Positions 10,761 to 21,630 of a stretch of 64,000 nt of DNA are shown here, in pieces. The first letter of the stretch is position 1. The number at the start of each line of letters is the position of its first letter. A model generated the notes under the pieces. The model was not told where the DNA came from, did no database searches, and saw only the letters and a program-made list of their open reading frames with translations. A program made the translations under genes and the position numbers. Origin of the DNA: Anastrepha obliqua (Eukaryota; Arthropoda; Insecta; Diptera; Tephritidae); the NCBI RefSeq assembly GCF_027943255.1, contig NC_072893.1, positions 125,053,784 through 125,117,783 of the forward strand, read 5' to 3'.

Positions 10761-12529
10761 ACATTTCAAGTGAAAATGGCGGCCGACTGGCTAGTCGCGC
10801 CACAAAAGGCATACAAACAAGTATTGAAAAGCACAAAAAGCCAAGAAAAACTGTTTTCAAAGTAAATGCTGAAAGTGAAAGGCGGCTGGAAAGTCAGCAA
10901 GCTGCCGCATGAGTGCTTAGAGGAAGAAATAAAAAATTTGCATTAGTTAAAAAATTAAGTATTTAACTGCTTTTAACATTCAAATTATACTAAATTTAAC
11001 CTTCAAATTTTTTAACTTACATTTCGCACTCTCTCCCTATGGCGCAAAATTGCAAGTCCTTCTTCCCGCATTCTCAAAATAGCCCTAATCTATGCGCTCA
11101 AGCGCTCTTTGAGTGCACAATGTGTTTGTGTGTGTATGTGTGCGAACGAAGTGTTTCACAAGTTCAGCAGTACGATGAGTGCCAGTTGAGCAAGTGAGTG
11201 CGCAAGAGAGCGCACTTAAGTAGCGAATTATGTAGAGATGCGTAGATATTGCGTAGATAATGAATGCGTGGCGACTTGGTAACTCTGTGCGTAGGTGTGA
11301 AGCTTTTAAGGCATTTTCACACTTCATACAAAGGAGGTGGGTAAAAAAGTAGAAAATTAGAAAGAGAGGACATTTTTAATTTAAGGTGGACAAAAAAGTG
11401 AAAAGAAGAATATCAGAGGAGACTGAAGTTGAAGAGTGGAGATGGTAGTTGCAAAGTTAGTAGACTACCTTTTACCATAACCTCAAATCAGCTCAATTTT
11501 TTCTTCAGCAAAACACTTTTTAGTGTATGGAGGATTTTTTAAAGCCTTAAACTAGAGAAAAGTTTACCAAGCGCTACATTTTCTTCACTTTCCTGCTAAT
11601 GAGTTCATGGCCTTATTACCGTGACACTGAGCTGGGTGCATTCACCCATATTTCGTGGCTTCAATTACTCATGCGGCAGTGCGACAAATACAGGAGGTAA
11701 AAATAAAACAAAAAACAAAAAAAAAAAAAATAATAATAAGAAGTTTCCTGCATAAGAAAAATAGAGTGCAAATTTTTAGCAGAGCGTTAAAAAAAGAAAA
11801 TAAATAAATATTTGCATCAAAAAAATTAGTCGTATTCTGATTTTTTCTTGGCTTTCGAAGACACTGCCGCCGTAGTGTCATAAAATTTGCCATCATCTAG
11901 TCGCATACAATGGGCGCAACGCACACGTGCTCAAGTGCATTTCCAAGGCAAATAGAAGGGCAAGAAAGCGAGAAGATGCTGACGCTGAAAATTTGAATGA
12001 AAATTGTTGCAGGAGCAACGCATCAACGCAATATGTTGCATGCGTCAGAATAGTATACATAAATAAATAAAAATATAAAAAAAACATGTGAAAGGTTTGG
12101 GGTCAGTGGGCCTTATTTTGCTTGGATGCCGGGTGGCAGGCTGCCATGTTGAACTGCAGTATGGAATGCCCAAGTGACTAGCTAGCAAAGGCCATAGTCG
12201 CATTTTGAATAGGAAATGGAAGCGGTTAACTGTAAATAAAGAACGAAACGAGACTTTAATAAAAATACTTACAAATATAGGCAGATATGCGAAATAAAAA
12301 TTCATGTACGTGAAAAAGTGTGAGACGTGTGAAAATCCTTGCCTCTTAGGAGACATTAGAGGCTGTAAGCAATATTTGCCCAACAGGAAATACTAATTTG
12401 TGTATAATAGAGAGAATCTTAACTGACTTAAAAAAACATGAAAATCTGGATTTCTTTAGAGAGAGATTGAAGCTGGAAGCAGGTTTGTCCAGCACGAAAC
12501 TAAGCTCATTTTCAACTCAAGTAAAATAA
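10761..12529. other. Nothing recognised
   Basis: AT-rich sequence with A-runs near 11710-11730; no gene, transposon end or repeat array seen. Confidence 0.5.
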
Positions 12530-12760
12530 TGTAAAAAAAAAAACAAAAAAAAAAACTAAAAAATACAAGCAAAAAAAACGAAAAGAAAAAATAGAGAAGC
12601 AAAACAGAAAAAAGGAGAAAAAAGACGAAAAAGAGAAAAAAAGAAAAAAAGAAAAGGAAAAAGAAGAGAGAAGAAACTAAAAAAATACAAAAAAAAAAAA
12701 TGGAATTCAAAAACAAAAACAATAAAAAAAAGAAAAGAAAAAAAAATAACAAAAAACCAA
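12530..12760. repeat. A/G-rich purine tract
   Basis: About 230 bp in which the plus strand is almost entirely A with interspersed G (aaaagaaaa-type). It gives the poly-Phe/Leu open frame on the minus strand, which is not a gene. Confidence 0.9.
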
Positions 12761-12971
12761 AAAGTTCTGAAACATCAGCAAAAGCTATTTTTTAATTATT
12801 CATGAGCTCTTTTGTATACGCTTTTTTCACTCGCCTTTCAGCAGGTAGTGACTAAGTTATTAGGTATTTCTGGCTGATCTGCATAGATCTCACATGGACC
12901 ACAAGGGTCCGTAGTACTACCAGTGTTGTTGAAGTCGTGTTAAACATAGTTCGAGCTACATGTCTTAGCTA

Positions 12972-13400
12972 GTTGTTTTTGTTGTCGTAGCAGCATAAAT
13001 ATTCCCCATACATATACTGCTGAAGTGACAGTCCTTGGTGGGATGTTTTGGCGAGTTTTAATAAGCAGTTCAAACTTTTGTCTGCCAAATTCTTCAGGGA
13101 CGAAAATTATATCGATCCCAGGCAGTTACAATGTACTTATTCTAATGTACTTATTTCTTCTTTGCATAAGTTACACGCGTCGTTCTGAATAGCTTCCCAT
13201 TTTGACTGCCTGATATGAAGTGAGACAATGTGCCGTCAGTACGCCGACCAATATTTCGCATTCCTCCCTTGAGAGCGATAAAATAAAGTTAGTTGTTTTC
13301 GTGTTGCGAGTTCGTAGCATTATTTTGGCAATTCTGTCGAGGCTTCTCATATAGACTGTGCTTCCAGAGTTAGTTCCTCGTCAATTTCCGTCCACAAAAT
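12972..13400 (-). pseudogene. Non-LTR retrotransposon 3' end (RNase-H-type LINE)
   Basis: On the minus strand, from about 13330 down, the translation gives RTRNTKTTNFILSLSREECE, then ILVGVLTAHCLTSYQAVKMG, and after a shift NDACNLCKEEISTLE. This parallels the end of ORF2 in I/Jockey-type LINEs (LTGH block, then a CxxC zinc-knuckle-like region), as in the fragment at 24224. Further down the reading ends in LLKLAKTS and an untranslated tail with ccaaggactgtcacttcagc and gctgctacgacaacaaaaac, ending in CAA-type repeats. That tail is shared with the short dispersed repeats at 33309 and 57274. Frameshifts and stops make it inactive. Confidence 0.7.
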
Positions 13401-13960
13401 TAACGGTCGCCACGCTGCTCACACTTTGTAGGTCCGAGTGTGATTCGGCCGCGGCTACTCTTGAGACTGACCACTTTGATTGTTTTGCAGTAGCATTTGG
13501 AGTGCTGGGGCCTGCAGCCACCTCAGCAGATGTGTGACCGCTGGCGACACGCAGAGGAGAATCAAGTTGCCGCCACTACTCCCACCGACGTTTGAACTGA
13601 TATCCCGGCTTGAATTTCTTCTTTCCTCGACCATGGGGTAGGTTTTATTTTTGGGAAACTCCTCCCATAGCGTTTTATGCCTGCCTGCCAGGCACCTCTT
13701 GACTGTGACAAAGTTCTGCATCTTTGTGCCCACCCCGAGAGTGCTGTAAGGAGACATGCAGATTTTGTATTGTACAGCCTTTGCTAGACATCTTGTCGCC
13801 TTGCACCTCGCATCCTCGTACCCTTTCTAATATCAAATTTCGAAAATTCGAAGGGGAACGGGAGAGAGTGGAGCGAGGAGGTCGAGATTCATTGCCCAGG
13901 CGGCACCGTCACGGAGGGTGCAGTCAGGGGGTTTTTGCCACCTCAGCTAGTGATTGACTT
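13401..13960. other. GC-richer region beside the LINE tail
   Basis: Possibly more upstream coding sequence of the same minus-strand LINE: the minus frame at 13455-13757 is open for 100 codons and the composition differs from the flanks. I recognise no reverse transcriptase or Gag motif in it, so the link is a guess from adjacency. Confidence 0.3.
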
Positions 13961-14409
13961 CGTTACTAGAATCTCCACTATAAAAGTTCTCTCATAAACA
14001 TCGATGGCATATGCGAGTTCAGTAATACTAGGGATCTCCGATTTCGCAGAAAAAAATTTAATTTGAATTAAAATTCCGTTCTTGTTTTTAACTTAAGCAG
14101 CACCTATTTTCCAAAATCTTGGTAGCTGAGTCGACTTATAATTAATTTTGCCCACAATAAAGACAGACCTTTTATTCCACTTCTAAATTCTTTAATATAA
14201 ATAATTCTGTAAATTTATGCTTACCAAAATTTGCCAGCCCAGCCAAATTGTCAGCCTGACTAAAATATAGATGTAGTCGCTTTCCACTTCTCTACCTGCA
14301 CATTTGTTTCAAAGTTGTAGATTTTAGGCATAAGAAAACTTGAGCTCGTCTCATCATACCAAAAGTTTCAAATTGCCGACATTACTGCGTTTATTTTTCT
14401 ACCGAAATT
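13961..14409. other. Nothing recognised
   Basis: AT-rich DNA without a supportable feature. Confidence 0.45.
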
Positions 14410-14882
14410 TAAATGAGAAACTTTGTCACGTGTAATGAATGCATTTTAATCCCAACGTTTTTACGGTGCCAAAAACACAATTTGTCTCCTTTTATGCTTA
14501 TACACTTCGTCCAATGCTGTTCTAGTTTGTTGATCCCTTCCGAATAATAGGATTTGTCCAAGTCTCAAAAATAGCCATTCGTTTCTGCAATCACCGCCTC
14601 TTGCGAATAAAATCTTTTTCCCGTCAGCCATTTCTTCAAATTGGGGAACAAATAATAGCCCACGGGAACCGTCGGAGTCAAGTCTGTAGAATAAGCCGGG
14701 TGTGAAACGAATTGGAGCCCTATTTTCATTAATTTTGCGACCACAACTGCTGAGACGTGAGCTGATGGAAAAAAAGGACCTCCTCGATTTAAACTAATGC
14801 CAAACTCAAAGAAATATACCGATCTGGCTGAAACTTGGTGTGTGTTCCTCCAAGAGATGCTACTAAGTATACATAATCTCAA
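14410..14882 (-). pseudogene. Mariner transposase C-terminal relic
   Basis: Minus-strand reading: HVSAVVVAKLMKIGLQFV, SHPAYSTDL, GYYLFPNLKKWLTGKRFYS, EAVIAETNGYF, a stop, then DLDKSYYSEGINKLEQHWTK. This is the final third of a DD34D mariner transposase, a lineage different from the one at 94-1139. The second catalytic motif (normally HDNA) is not readable, the YSPDLAPCD block is altered by an indel (STDLTPTVPVG), and a stop splits the end. N-terminal two thirds absent. Inactive. Confidence 0.85.
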
Positions 14883-15149
14883 TACGCGAGGGTAGCGACA
14901 TCTCTATGACTTTGCACAGAGTTTTCATTTACGATTCTCTTAAATAAAAAATGGCTAAAGATTAATTTTGAAATTTCAATTAAATTACATTTTAAAATTT
15001 GTTTCAAAATTAACCAAATTGGGAGATGAGGGTAGATACTGTTGTGTTGTAAGTATCGCGAGCTATAGTAAATTGCTTGCAGAGTGTTTTATTCATTTAG
15101 GCAGTTTTTAAGTTTACTGCCATTTGCATTTAAGAATTTCAATTACTAA

Positions 15150-16210
15150 TAATACGAGAGGTGCCTATTATATGTCGGGATTAGAGAACAAAAACAAATT
15201 TTAATCATCGAAAATCACTTTATTGTTTTTCAAAATATTCTCCATTAAGATCTATACACTTTTGCATGCGTTTGAACCAATTGTCGAAGCACTTTTGCCA
15301 CTCTGAATGAGGTACCTCCAAAATATGCATTCTGAATGCCGCAACCGCTTCTTCAGGTGTCGAAAAACGTTGACCTCTCAGTTTGTTTTTTACGTACGGG
15401 AATAAAAAGAAGCCATTCGGTGCTAAGTCAGGACTATACGGCGGATGACCCATTAATTCGATGTTTTGGGTGCTCAAAAATGCAGTTGTTTGAGCCGATG
15501 TGTGAGAGCTCGCATTGTCCTGGTGAAGAGTGATCCGTCTTTGGCGATTGGTTTTCCTAATTTCTTGGAAGACAACTGGCAAACAAATAGTTGTGTACCA
15601 CTCAGAATTTACTGTTCTGCGTTGTTCTAGTGGTACGGTTGCGACATGTCCAGTTTTTCCGAAAAAACAGGCGACCATTTGCTTGGAAGTGCTTCGTGCG
15701 CGAACAACTTTTGTTGGATTTGGCTCATCTTGAAACACCCGTACAGTCGACTGCTGTTTACTTTCGGGCTCATACGCGTAAATCCATGATTCATCACCTG
15801 TCACGATGTCATAGACGTGTTTCGAAGCCCCGCGATCGTATTTTTTGAGCATTTCCTTCGACCAATCGACACGAGCCTTTTTTTGAGCGATTGACAAATT
15901 GTGTGGGATCCAAAGCGAACAAATTTTTTTGACAGTCAAATGTTTATGCAATATTGAATGTATGCTGGCCCCACTAATGCCTAAGATTGTCTCAATCTCA
16001 CGATAGGTCACATGACGATCTTGCAATATCAGTTCGCGCACAGCATCAATGGTTTTCGGAACAACAATTGATTTTGGACGACCTTCACGAAATTCGTCTT
16101 GGAGTGAACTACGACCGCGATTGAATTCACCATACCAACGATAAACACTGGTCCAGATTGCAACACCAGGGTTGCCAAATCCCGACATATAAAAGGCACC
16201 CCTCGTATTA
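15150..16210 (-). mobile_element. Nearly complete mariner with deleted 5' part
   Basis: Inverted ends are present: taatacgagaggtgcctatt at the left (from 15150), and reading inward on the minus strand from 16210, taatacgaggggtgcctttt. Similarity continues through tatatgtcgggatt. TA flanks both sides. Length is 1061 bp, about 240 bp short of a typical mariner. The missing part is the leader plus the transposase N-terminus, because the ORF begins inside the terminal repeat itself. Confidence 0.92.
15220..16188 (-). CDS. Mariner transposase, open frame but defective
   Basis: A 322-codon frame with no internal stop. The ATG used lies within the terminal inverted repeat, so the first roughly 40 residues of the DNA-binding domain are missing; the sequence joins the family near TSVYRWYGEFNRGRSSLQDE. 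Then follow the second helix-turn-helix (REIETILGISGASIHSILH), the linker IPHNLSIAQKKARVDW, IVTGDESWIYAY with the first Asp, ITLHQDNASSH with the second, and YSPDLAPNGFFLFP, where the third catalytic Asp, 34 residues after the second, is Gly (codon GGC at 15412-15414; one A-to-G change from GAC would explain it). It ends in CIDLNGEYFEKQ, the normal C-terminus. Many insect genomes carry relatives annotated as SETMAR-like. Predicted to be catalytically dead and impaired in binding its own ends. Confidence 0.9.
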   Translation of the reverse strand: MSGFGNPGVAIWTSVYRWYGEFNRGRSSLQDEFREGRPKSIVVPKTIDAVRELILQDRHVTYREIETILGISGASIHSILHKHLTVKKICSLWIPHNLSIAQKKARVDWSKEMLKKYDRGASKHVYDIVTGDESWIYAYEPESKQQSTVRVFQDEPNPTKVVRARSTSKQMVACFFGKTGHVATVPLEQRRTVNSEWYTTICLPVVFQEIRKTNRQRRITLHQDNASSHTSAQTTAFLSTQNIELMGHPPYSPDLAPNGFFLFPYVKNKLRGQRFSTPEEAVAAFRMHILEVPHSEWQKCFDNWFKRMQKCIDLNGEYFEKQ

Positions 16211-18164
16211 AAAGCTCAAAAAATAATCTCAATAAACTATTCAGTTCAAATGCACTAATTGCCGCGCACTCAATCATCAAATTATACAAATCAGTGTTTT
16301 TACACCGTCGGCTATTAATTGAATTTTTTTATTTTTCTCTTTTTTTCGCTTGAATTCAAACAAGTTTTACTAGCGAACTTCGAGCGCCAAGCAAATATAC
16401 TAATAGGCACTCATTATATCTTAAATGATTCATACCTCGATATAATTGCAGTATAAATAAGGTTCGCCGCAACTCCTAACTACTGAGAGTTGATGACAGC
16501 TTATAAAAGTGGCTGCATAACACCAATCAAGCGCTGATTATTTTCGCATTAATGAAGAAAAATACAGCTATCGAATGTGGTATTAAATAATCGATAATTA
16601 AATGCTGGGGTTGTTAAAAGACAATAAATAAATAAAAATTAGAAATCGTATGCATTAACTGTGGCCGTGCAGGGCTCAAGTAGGTGATATTTAGAGAATG
16701 AGTTTTTCCGGAGAAAAGTCAAACCTCTAGCCAAAGTATGAAAGGGTGGATTGTTGCCGTCATATGGCAGTAGGCCTCTACAATTTTGAGCTGTTAAAAA
16801 ATTTAGCGCGCGCTTAATTTTTCGCCGATTTTCCCGTAATTTGCGTAAATACGACGCAACAGAAATGGCAAAATGACGGGGCCCATCCCCCCGCCTATGG
16901 CAGAGTGTGTGGCTCGAGTTAGCATGGAAAAAGTTTTCCAACTTCAACGAAAATCTATTAATGTTAAAATAATTTATATTTAATAGCTGCAACTTGCAAC
17001 ATGCCACATACTTGTATTGTATGCATACATGTATGTGTATGTATGTATGTGTGTATATATGTATGTATGTATGTATGTGTACACTTGCTTTCTAACGCTT
17101 GTTGTGCCCGTTTTTGTAGTTGTAGTTGTTGTTGCTATCGCCATTGTTGTTGTTGTTGTAATAACGTCACATGCCAATGCAATTATTGTGTAAATACTTA
17201 ATGTGTCCCAACTGTATGGTCAATTGTTGGTCGACCAGCCAGCCAAATGTGGTCAAATGTAGTGGAACTGGTTGCGTTGTATGTCCTGCATTTGCAACAT
17301 TTTATTGTCGACCATTTACGTATGGCAATTTTGGTAAGTTAGTTTATTTGTACTCACTCTCTCTCTCGCTTGCTCTCTCTCTATCTCACTCACCTCCTCG
17401 CTAGTTCACAACTTATCACATTCATAATTTTAACACAATTACAAAACGCCCTCCAAGCGGGTCAACTGGGGACATAAGAAAATTTGTTCGCCATTAGTGG
17501 CAAGTACATTTGGTTTTTACCCTTCACCCCGCATGCGTCATTTAAAAACTTTTCCAACGTAAGGCAAAGCAAAACTTTCTAATGATTTCCACAATTTCAC
17601 TTAATAATAGCAACAAAATCGTTTAAAGTTGTCAAGTTTGAGTAATTTCGACTGCTAAGCCATGCGCCTTTGGTGTTTGGTGTCCCCTGCTCCTCGATGC
17701 TCATACGATATGTGCCCTATTTACCGGGTCATTATAGTTAAAACTTGTCACATGCGTTCGCTAAACCAATCTAGCGCTGAACAATTAATTAGTTAATTGT
17801 TGTTGTTGTTATTTCCGAACTCTGAACTTCGAACTCCCAACAGTTGTGAGAATTTCCACATTCATATGGGTGAGCTCCCAGGGGATTCAGTTGTGGGAAA
17901 CTCTGCGCTTAATGCAATAACACTTTTTTGTTTTTGTAAAAGAGAGCTAATGTCAAGTAATTATTGCGGAGTGCAAAGTAAGGGGAGAACAAGGTTTTGT
18001 GTATATAAATTCAATGATAAATTAGTTAGAAGGGAGGTTTTGTTACGGCACGTAACGGATATTTTTTGCCCTTGTGGGTTGTAACAGGATAAAAGGTCTC
18101 TACGGGTCTTTGGGTAATGATACTGAAGTGGCATTTGGTGCTTTTAATTTCAAAGCAGCACTGA
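16211..18164. other. Unique non-coding stretch with microsatellites
   Basis: No gene recognised. It contains a copy of the composite word GCAACATGCCACA at 16996-17008, a GTAT microsatellite, and a CT-rich run at about 17354-17391. Confidence 0.5.
17031..17080. repeat. (GTAT)n microsatellite
   Basis: Runs of GTAT interrupted once by gtgtatat. Confidence 0.95.
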
Positions 18165-18850
18165 AGCCGGTAAACCAAGTTTAAGATCAGCTTCTTCCAG
18201 TTTTGTTCTAGTTCAACCTACCTGGCAGCTGCTCGTTTTACAGCAAGGTTTTCAAGGCCTTTGAAGGATTCTTTCTAGGCTATCTCGCCAATTAAATTTA
18301 GCGCCAGCTTCTTTCAGCTTAATTATAGTTCAGGCTACCAGGCAGCTGCTTGTCTTACATCACGTTTCTCGAGACCTTTTAGGGGTTTATTTTAGGCTGT
18401 CTATTGAATTTATGTTAGCATCAGCTTCTTCTAGTTGAGCCTACCAGGCAGCTGTTCATCTTATATCAAGCCATTCAAGGCCTTGAAGAGACTCGTTCTA
18501 GGCTATCTGGCGAATTGAGTTTAGCATCAGCTTCTTCTACATAGTTAAATCTATCAGGCAGTTGCTCGTTTTGCAGCCAGCCGTTCAAGACCTTTGAGAT
18601 AAACTTTCTAGGCTATTTCGCAAATTCAATTTAGCACCATCTTCTTCCAGCTTAATTCTAGTTGAACTTATCAAGCTGCTGCTCGTCTTACACCATGTCT
18701 TTCGAGCCCCTTTATAGACCCTGTTTAGGCTACCTCGCGCATTCAATTTAGCCTCAGCGACTTCCAGCTTAGTTTTGGTTGATCTTTCCAGGCAGCTACT
18801 CGTCTTACACCATATATTTCCTGGCCTTTTACGATTAAAATTTTTCAGCT
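18165..18850. repeat. Degenerate tandem array, ~112-bp unit, ~6 copies
   Basis: Each unit carries cagcttcttc, a block like ctaccaggcagctgctcgtc, ttcaaggcctttga and ctaggctatctcgccaattc. The aggctat mark occurs at about 18277, 18393, 18499, 18609 and 18726, a period of 106-117 bp. Copies are strongly diverged. No open frame is conserved through the units. Confidence 0.9.
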
Positions 18851-20934
18851 TAACTTTAGAGTCGCGGTCGCTTATGTTCAGTGTTTTGCCATTTTTTATC
18901 AGACACCTTTTCAGGGCTTAGGCGCGCTGAATTTCACGCTTTTTTTCGTGACATTTCTGCATTTTTCACGCAATAAATTGTGGCTACTCGTTTTCACTTT
19001 TCCAATAGAATCCATCAAAAAAAAAAACATCTTCAAAGCCATCTTTCAAAAAGCCAAAATTTTCAATTGACTTTGAGCCTTGGAGTTGTTAGTTTCAAGA
19101 TGGTTTTTAATTAAAGCCCTTTTTTATTCCACTTCTTCTGATTCCACTTTTGTCGTTGCATAAAAACCCGTGCCTTTTTTATACTTGTAATATTTATTCT
19201 CCAAATTTTCTTTTAATATATTTCAACCTAGTCGTGTTTTTTCATTCCTCTTCTCGGTTAAGGATTTAAGCCTCAAAAATGTATTTCTATTAATCTCTAT
19301 TAACCTTTGTGCTAGAAATTTGGAAAGCCTCCTTATGGCTTGACTCTATGCACATAAAAATAGTTGTTTATTACTTAATCCACTTCTTCTATGTTAGCTT
19401 GGATCATAAAAAATCTACACAAAAACCATCACTAAAAACACTTTTCTTGAGCCTGTTGACTCGATAAGTATAAGAAACTGTATAGTTTTTAACTCTCACT
19501 TAAAAATCTTGCATCCAACCATTTTGTTTGCTTCTATGATGCGCAGGATAATCACTTATGAATACTTAGTAGTAATCCCATGGCTGGACAGTTTTCTGTG
19601 ACCGTGGGTGGTTCTTGCTTTTTTCTCGTATTTAACTCGGGCTATGGTAACTTTGGCTTTGAAGTGGTTCCACCTCGCACCTGCTTCTTTAAGGAAACAT
19701 TCTCTAATAATGAATTCATTGGGAAAGAATAAGTACGTTCGTCTGCCTACTAGTCGCCAGTTGTGTTACTATGATCCGGGACCAAATGAAAAGATAACTT
19801 GTCCAACTTCAAGCTAATATCCATTTTGAAGTAATTTAAGCAAAAATTAAACTCATCGCTCGAGCATCGAAACTTTAGTAGTGGGGTGGAAAGATATATT
19901 CTATTCTACTATAGTAGGAAACAAGTACCTTCGAAAATGCGCTATCGAAAAAAGGAACGACATTTATACGTACATATGTATCTACATACATATTGTATAT
20001 ATGATGTTATGTTCACAAAACGCGCCTCCTGATAACGTCCAATTTATTAAGCACAAAGCAGATAAACCGAAAAAATAAAAAAAATAAAAGTATTCAGAAA
20101 TACAACCGAAAGTTGCTAAAGTGCCATAAACCTATGGGGATATACAGCCATAAAAGAGAAGAAGAGAAGCAGAGCAGACGCACATATTAGCGCATATAAA
20201 AGGATGCTCTTTGTAGCGCATGAAGATTAGGGGAGTTCTATGAAAGCAACGGGGTTGGGGCATAAAACTTAAAAGACATTGGCAAAAGAAACGGCGGCGG
20301 TGGAAGAGCAGCGTCTCTTTGGCGCCAGGCTCCACACATTGGATTGCCATAAAAAAAAAAACTGTTACGTACACAAACATATGAGTGTACGTGTGTGTGT
20401 GTGTGCTTGTGCAGAAATATCAAAGATTCCTTTTTTCGATTGTCCGACAAACCAAAAAAAAAACACACACAAATACAAAGGGCGATTTAGCAACAAGAAC
20501 CAACAACTGTCTCTTCAACGACTGCAAAATGGTCAGAACAATGAGTTTTCGAACAGCGAAAAAACGGACAAACGGACAAATGTGAAAATAACTGCAAAAA
20601 AAGAAGCGGGGAAATCTGCCAAACTGACCGCTAAAGCAGGCACGATTTATTAAAGAATACCAACAAGAGCAGCAAGCGGTGCAACAACAACGACGGCGCT
20701 TGTAGGCGAGCAGCGCAAATTTGTTGGTCTTTAAATGTGACAAACAAACGAAAATTTAAGTGGTTCAGAAGTAGAATGGCTAAATATTGGTAAAAATACG
20801 TATGGATGTGTATGCACGTATGTATATGTCTTTGGGCACATATGAAAGGTAACAGCTAAAGTAAGGTCCTGCTCGAAAAGTGTCATGCTAACAAAATGCT
20901 CAGCAACCGCAATTTTTGAGAAGCTTAAGTGGAG
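18851..20934. other. Non-coding stretch
   Basis: No gene recognised. Short A-runs occur near 19020 and 20350, and a GT run near 20390-20404. Overlapping open frames at 20132-20743 on both strands look like composition effects. Confidence 0.45.
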
Positions 20935-21630
20935 AAAACTGAAATAAAAAAAAGTAAATAAAATTAAATAGAATAAAATGAAATGAGATAAATGAAAAGG
21001 AAATAATATGAAATACAATGATATGAAATAACCGAAAATGAAATAAAATAAAATAAATTATTATAAAATAAACTAGAAAAAAATGAAATAACATAAAAAA
21101 ATAAAATAAAATTAAATTAAATAAATGTAAAAATAAAAAAAAACTAAAAAAAGTAAATAAAATAAAAAAATAAAAAACTGAAAAAAATTAATAAAATAAA
21201 AAAATAATTTAAAATAAAATAAATTGAATTAAAAAATGAATCAAAAGAATGATTTAAAAAAGTCAATATAAAATAAAGTAGTCGAAAAAAATAAATAAAA
21301 TAAATTTAAATTAAAAAAAAAATTATATTAAAAAATAAAATAAACTGGAAAAAATTAAATAAATTAAAATAAAATAATTATACAAAATGAAATAAAATAA
21401 AATAAATGGAATAAAAATATTAAATAAAAAATGAATCAAATAAATTAAAAAAAAAAAATAAATTTATTTGAAAAATTAAATGAGATAAACTGAAATTAAT
21501 AAATAAAATAAAATAAAATAGAAAAATAATATAAAATAAAATAAGATAAACTGAAATGAATAAAGAAAATAAAATAAAATAGAAAAATAATGATAAAATA
21601 ATAATAATAAATGAGATAAAAAATAACCCT
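20935..21630. repeat. Long A-rich AAATA-type low-complexity tract
   Basis: Nearly 700 bp of irregular AAATAAAAT/AAATAA runs on the plus strand with very few C. It yields Phe/Leu-rich frames on the minus strand that are not genes. Confidence 0.95.

Noticed and set aside
12456..12752. Phe-rich 98-codon frame
   Set aside because: Translation of the A/G purine tract.
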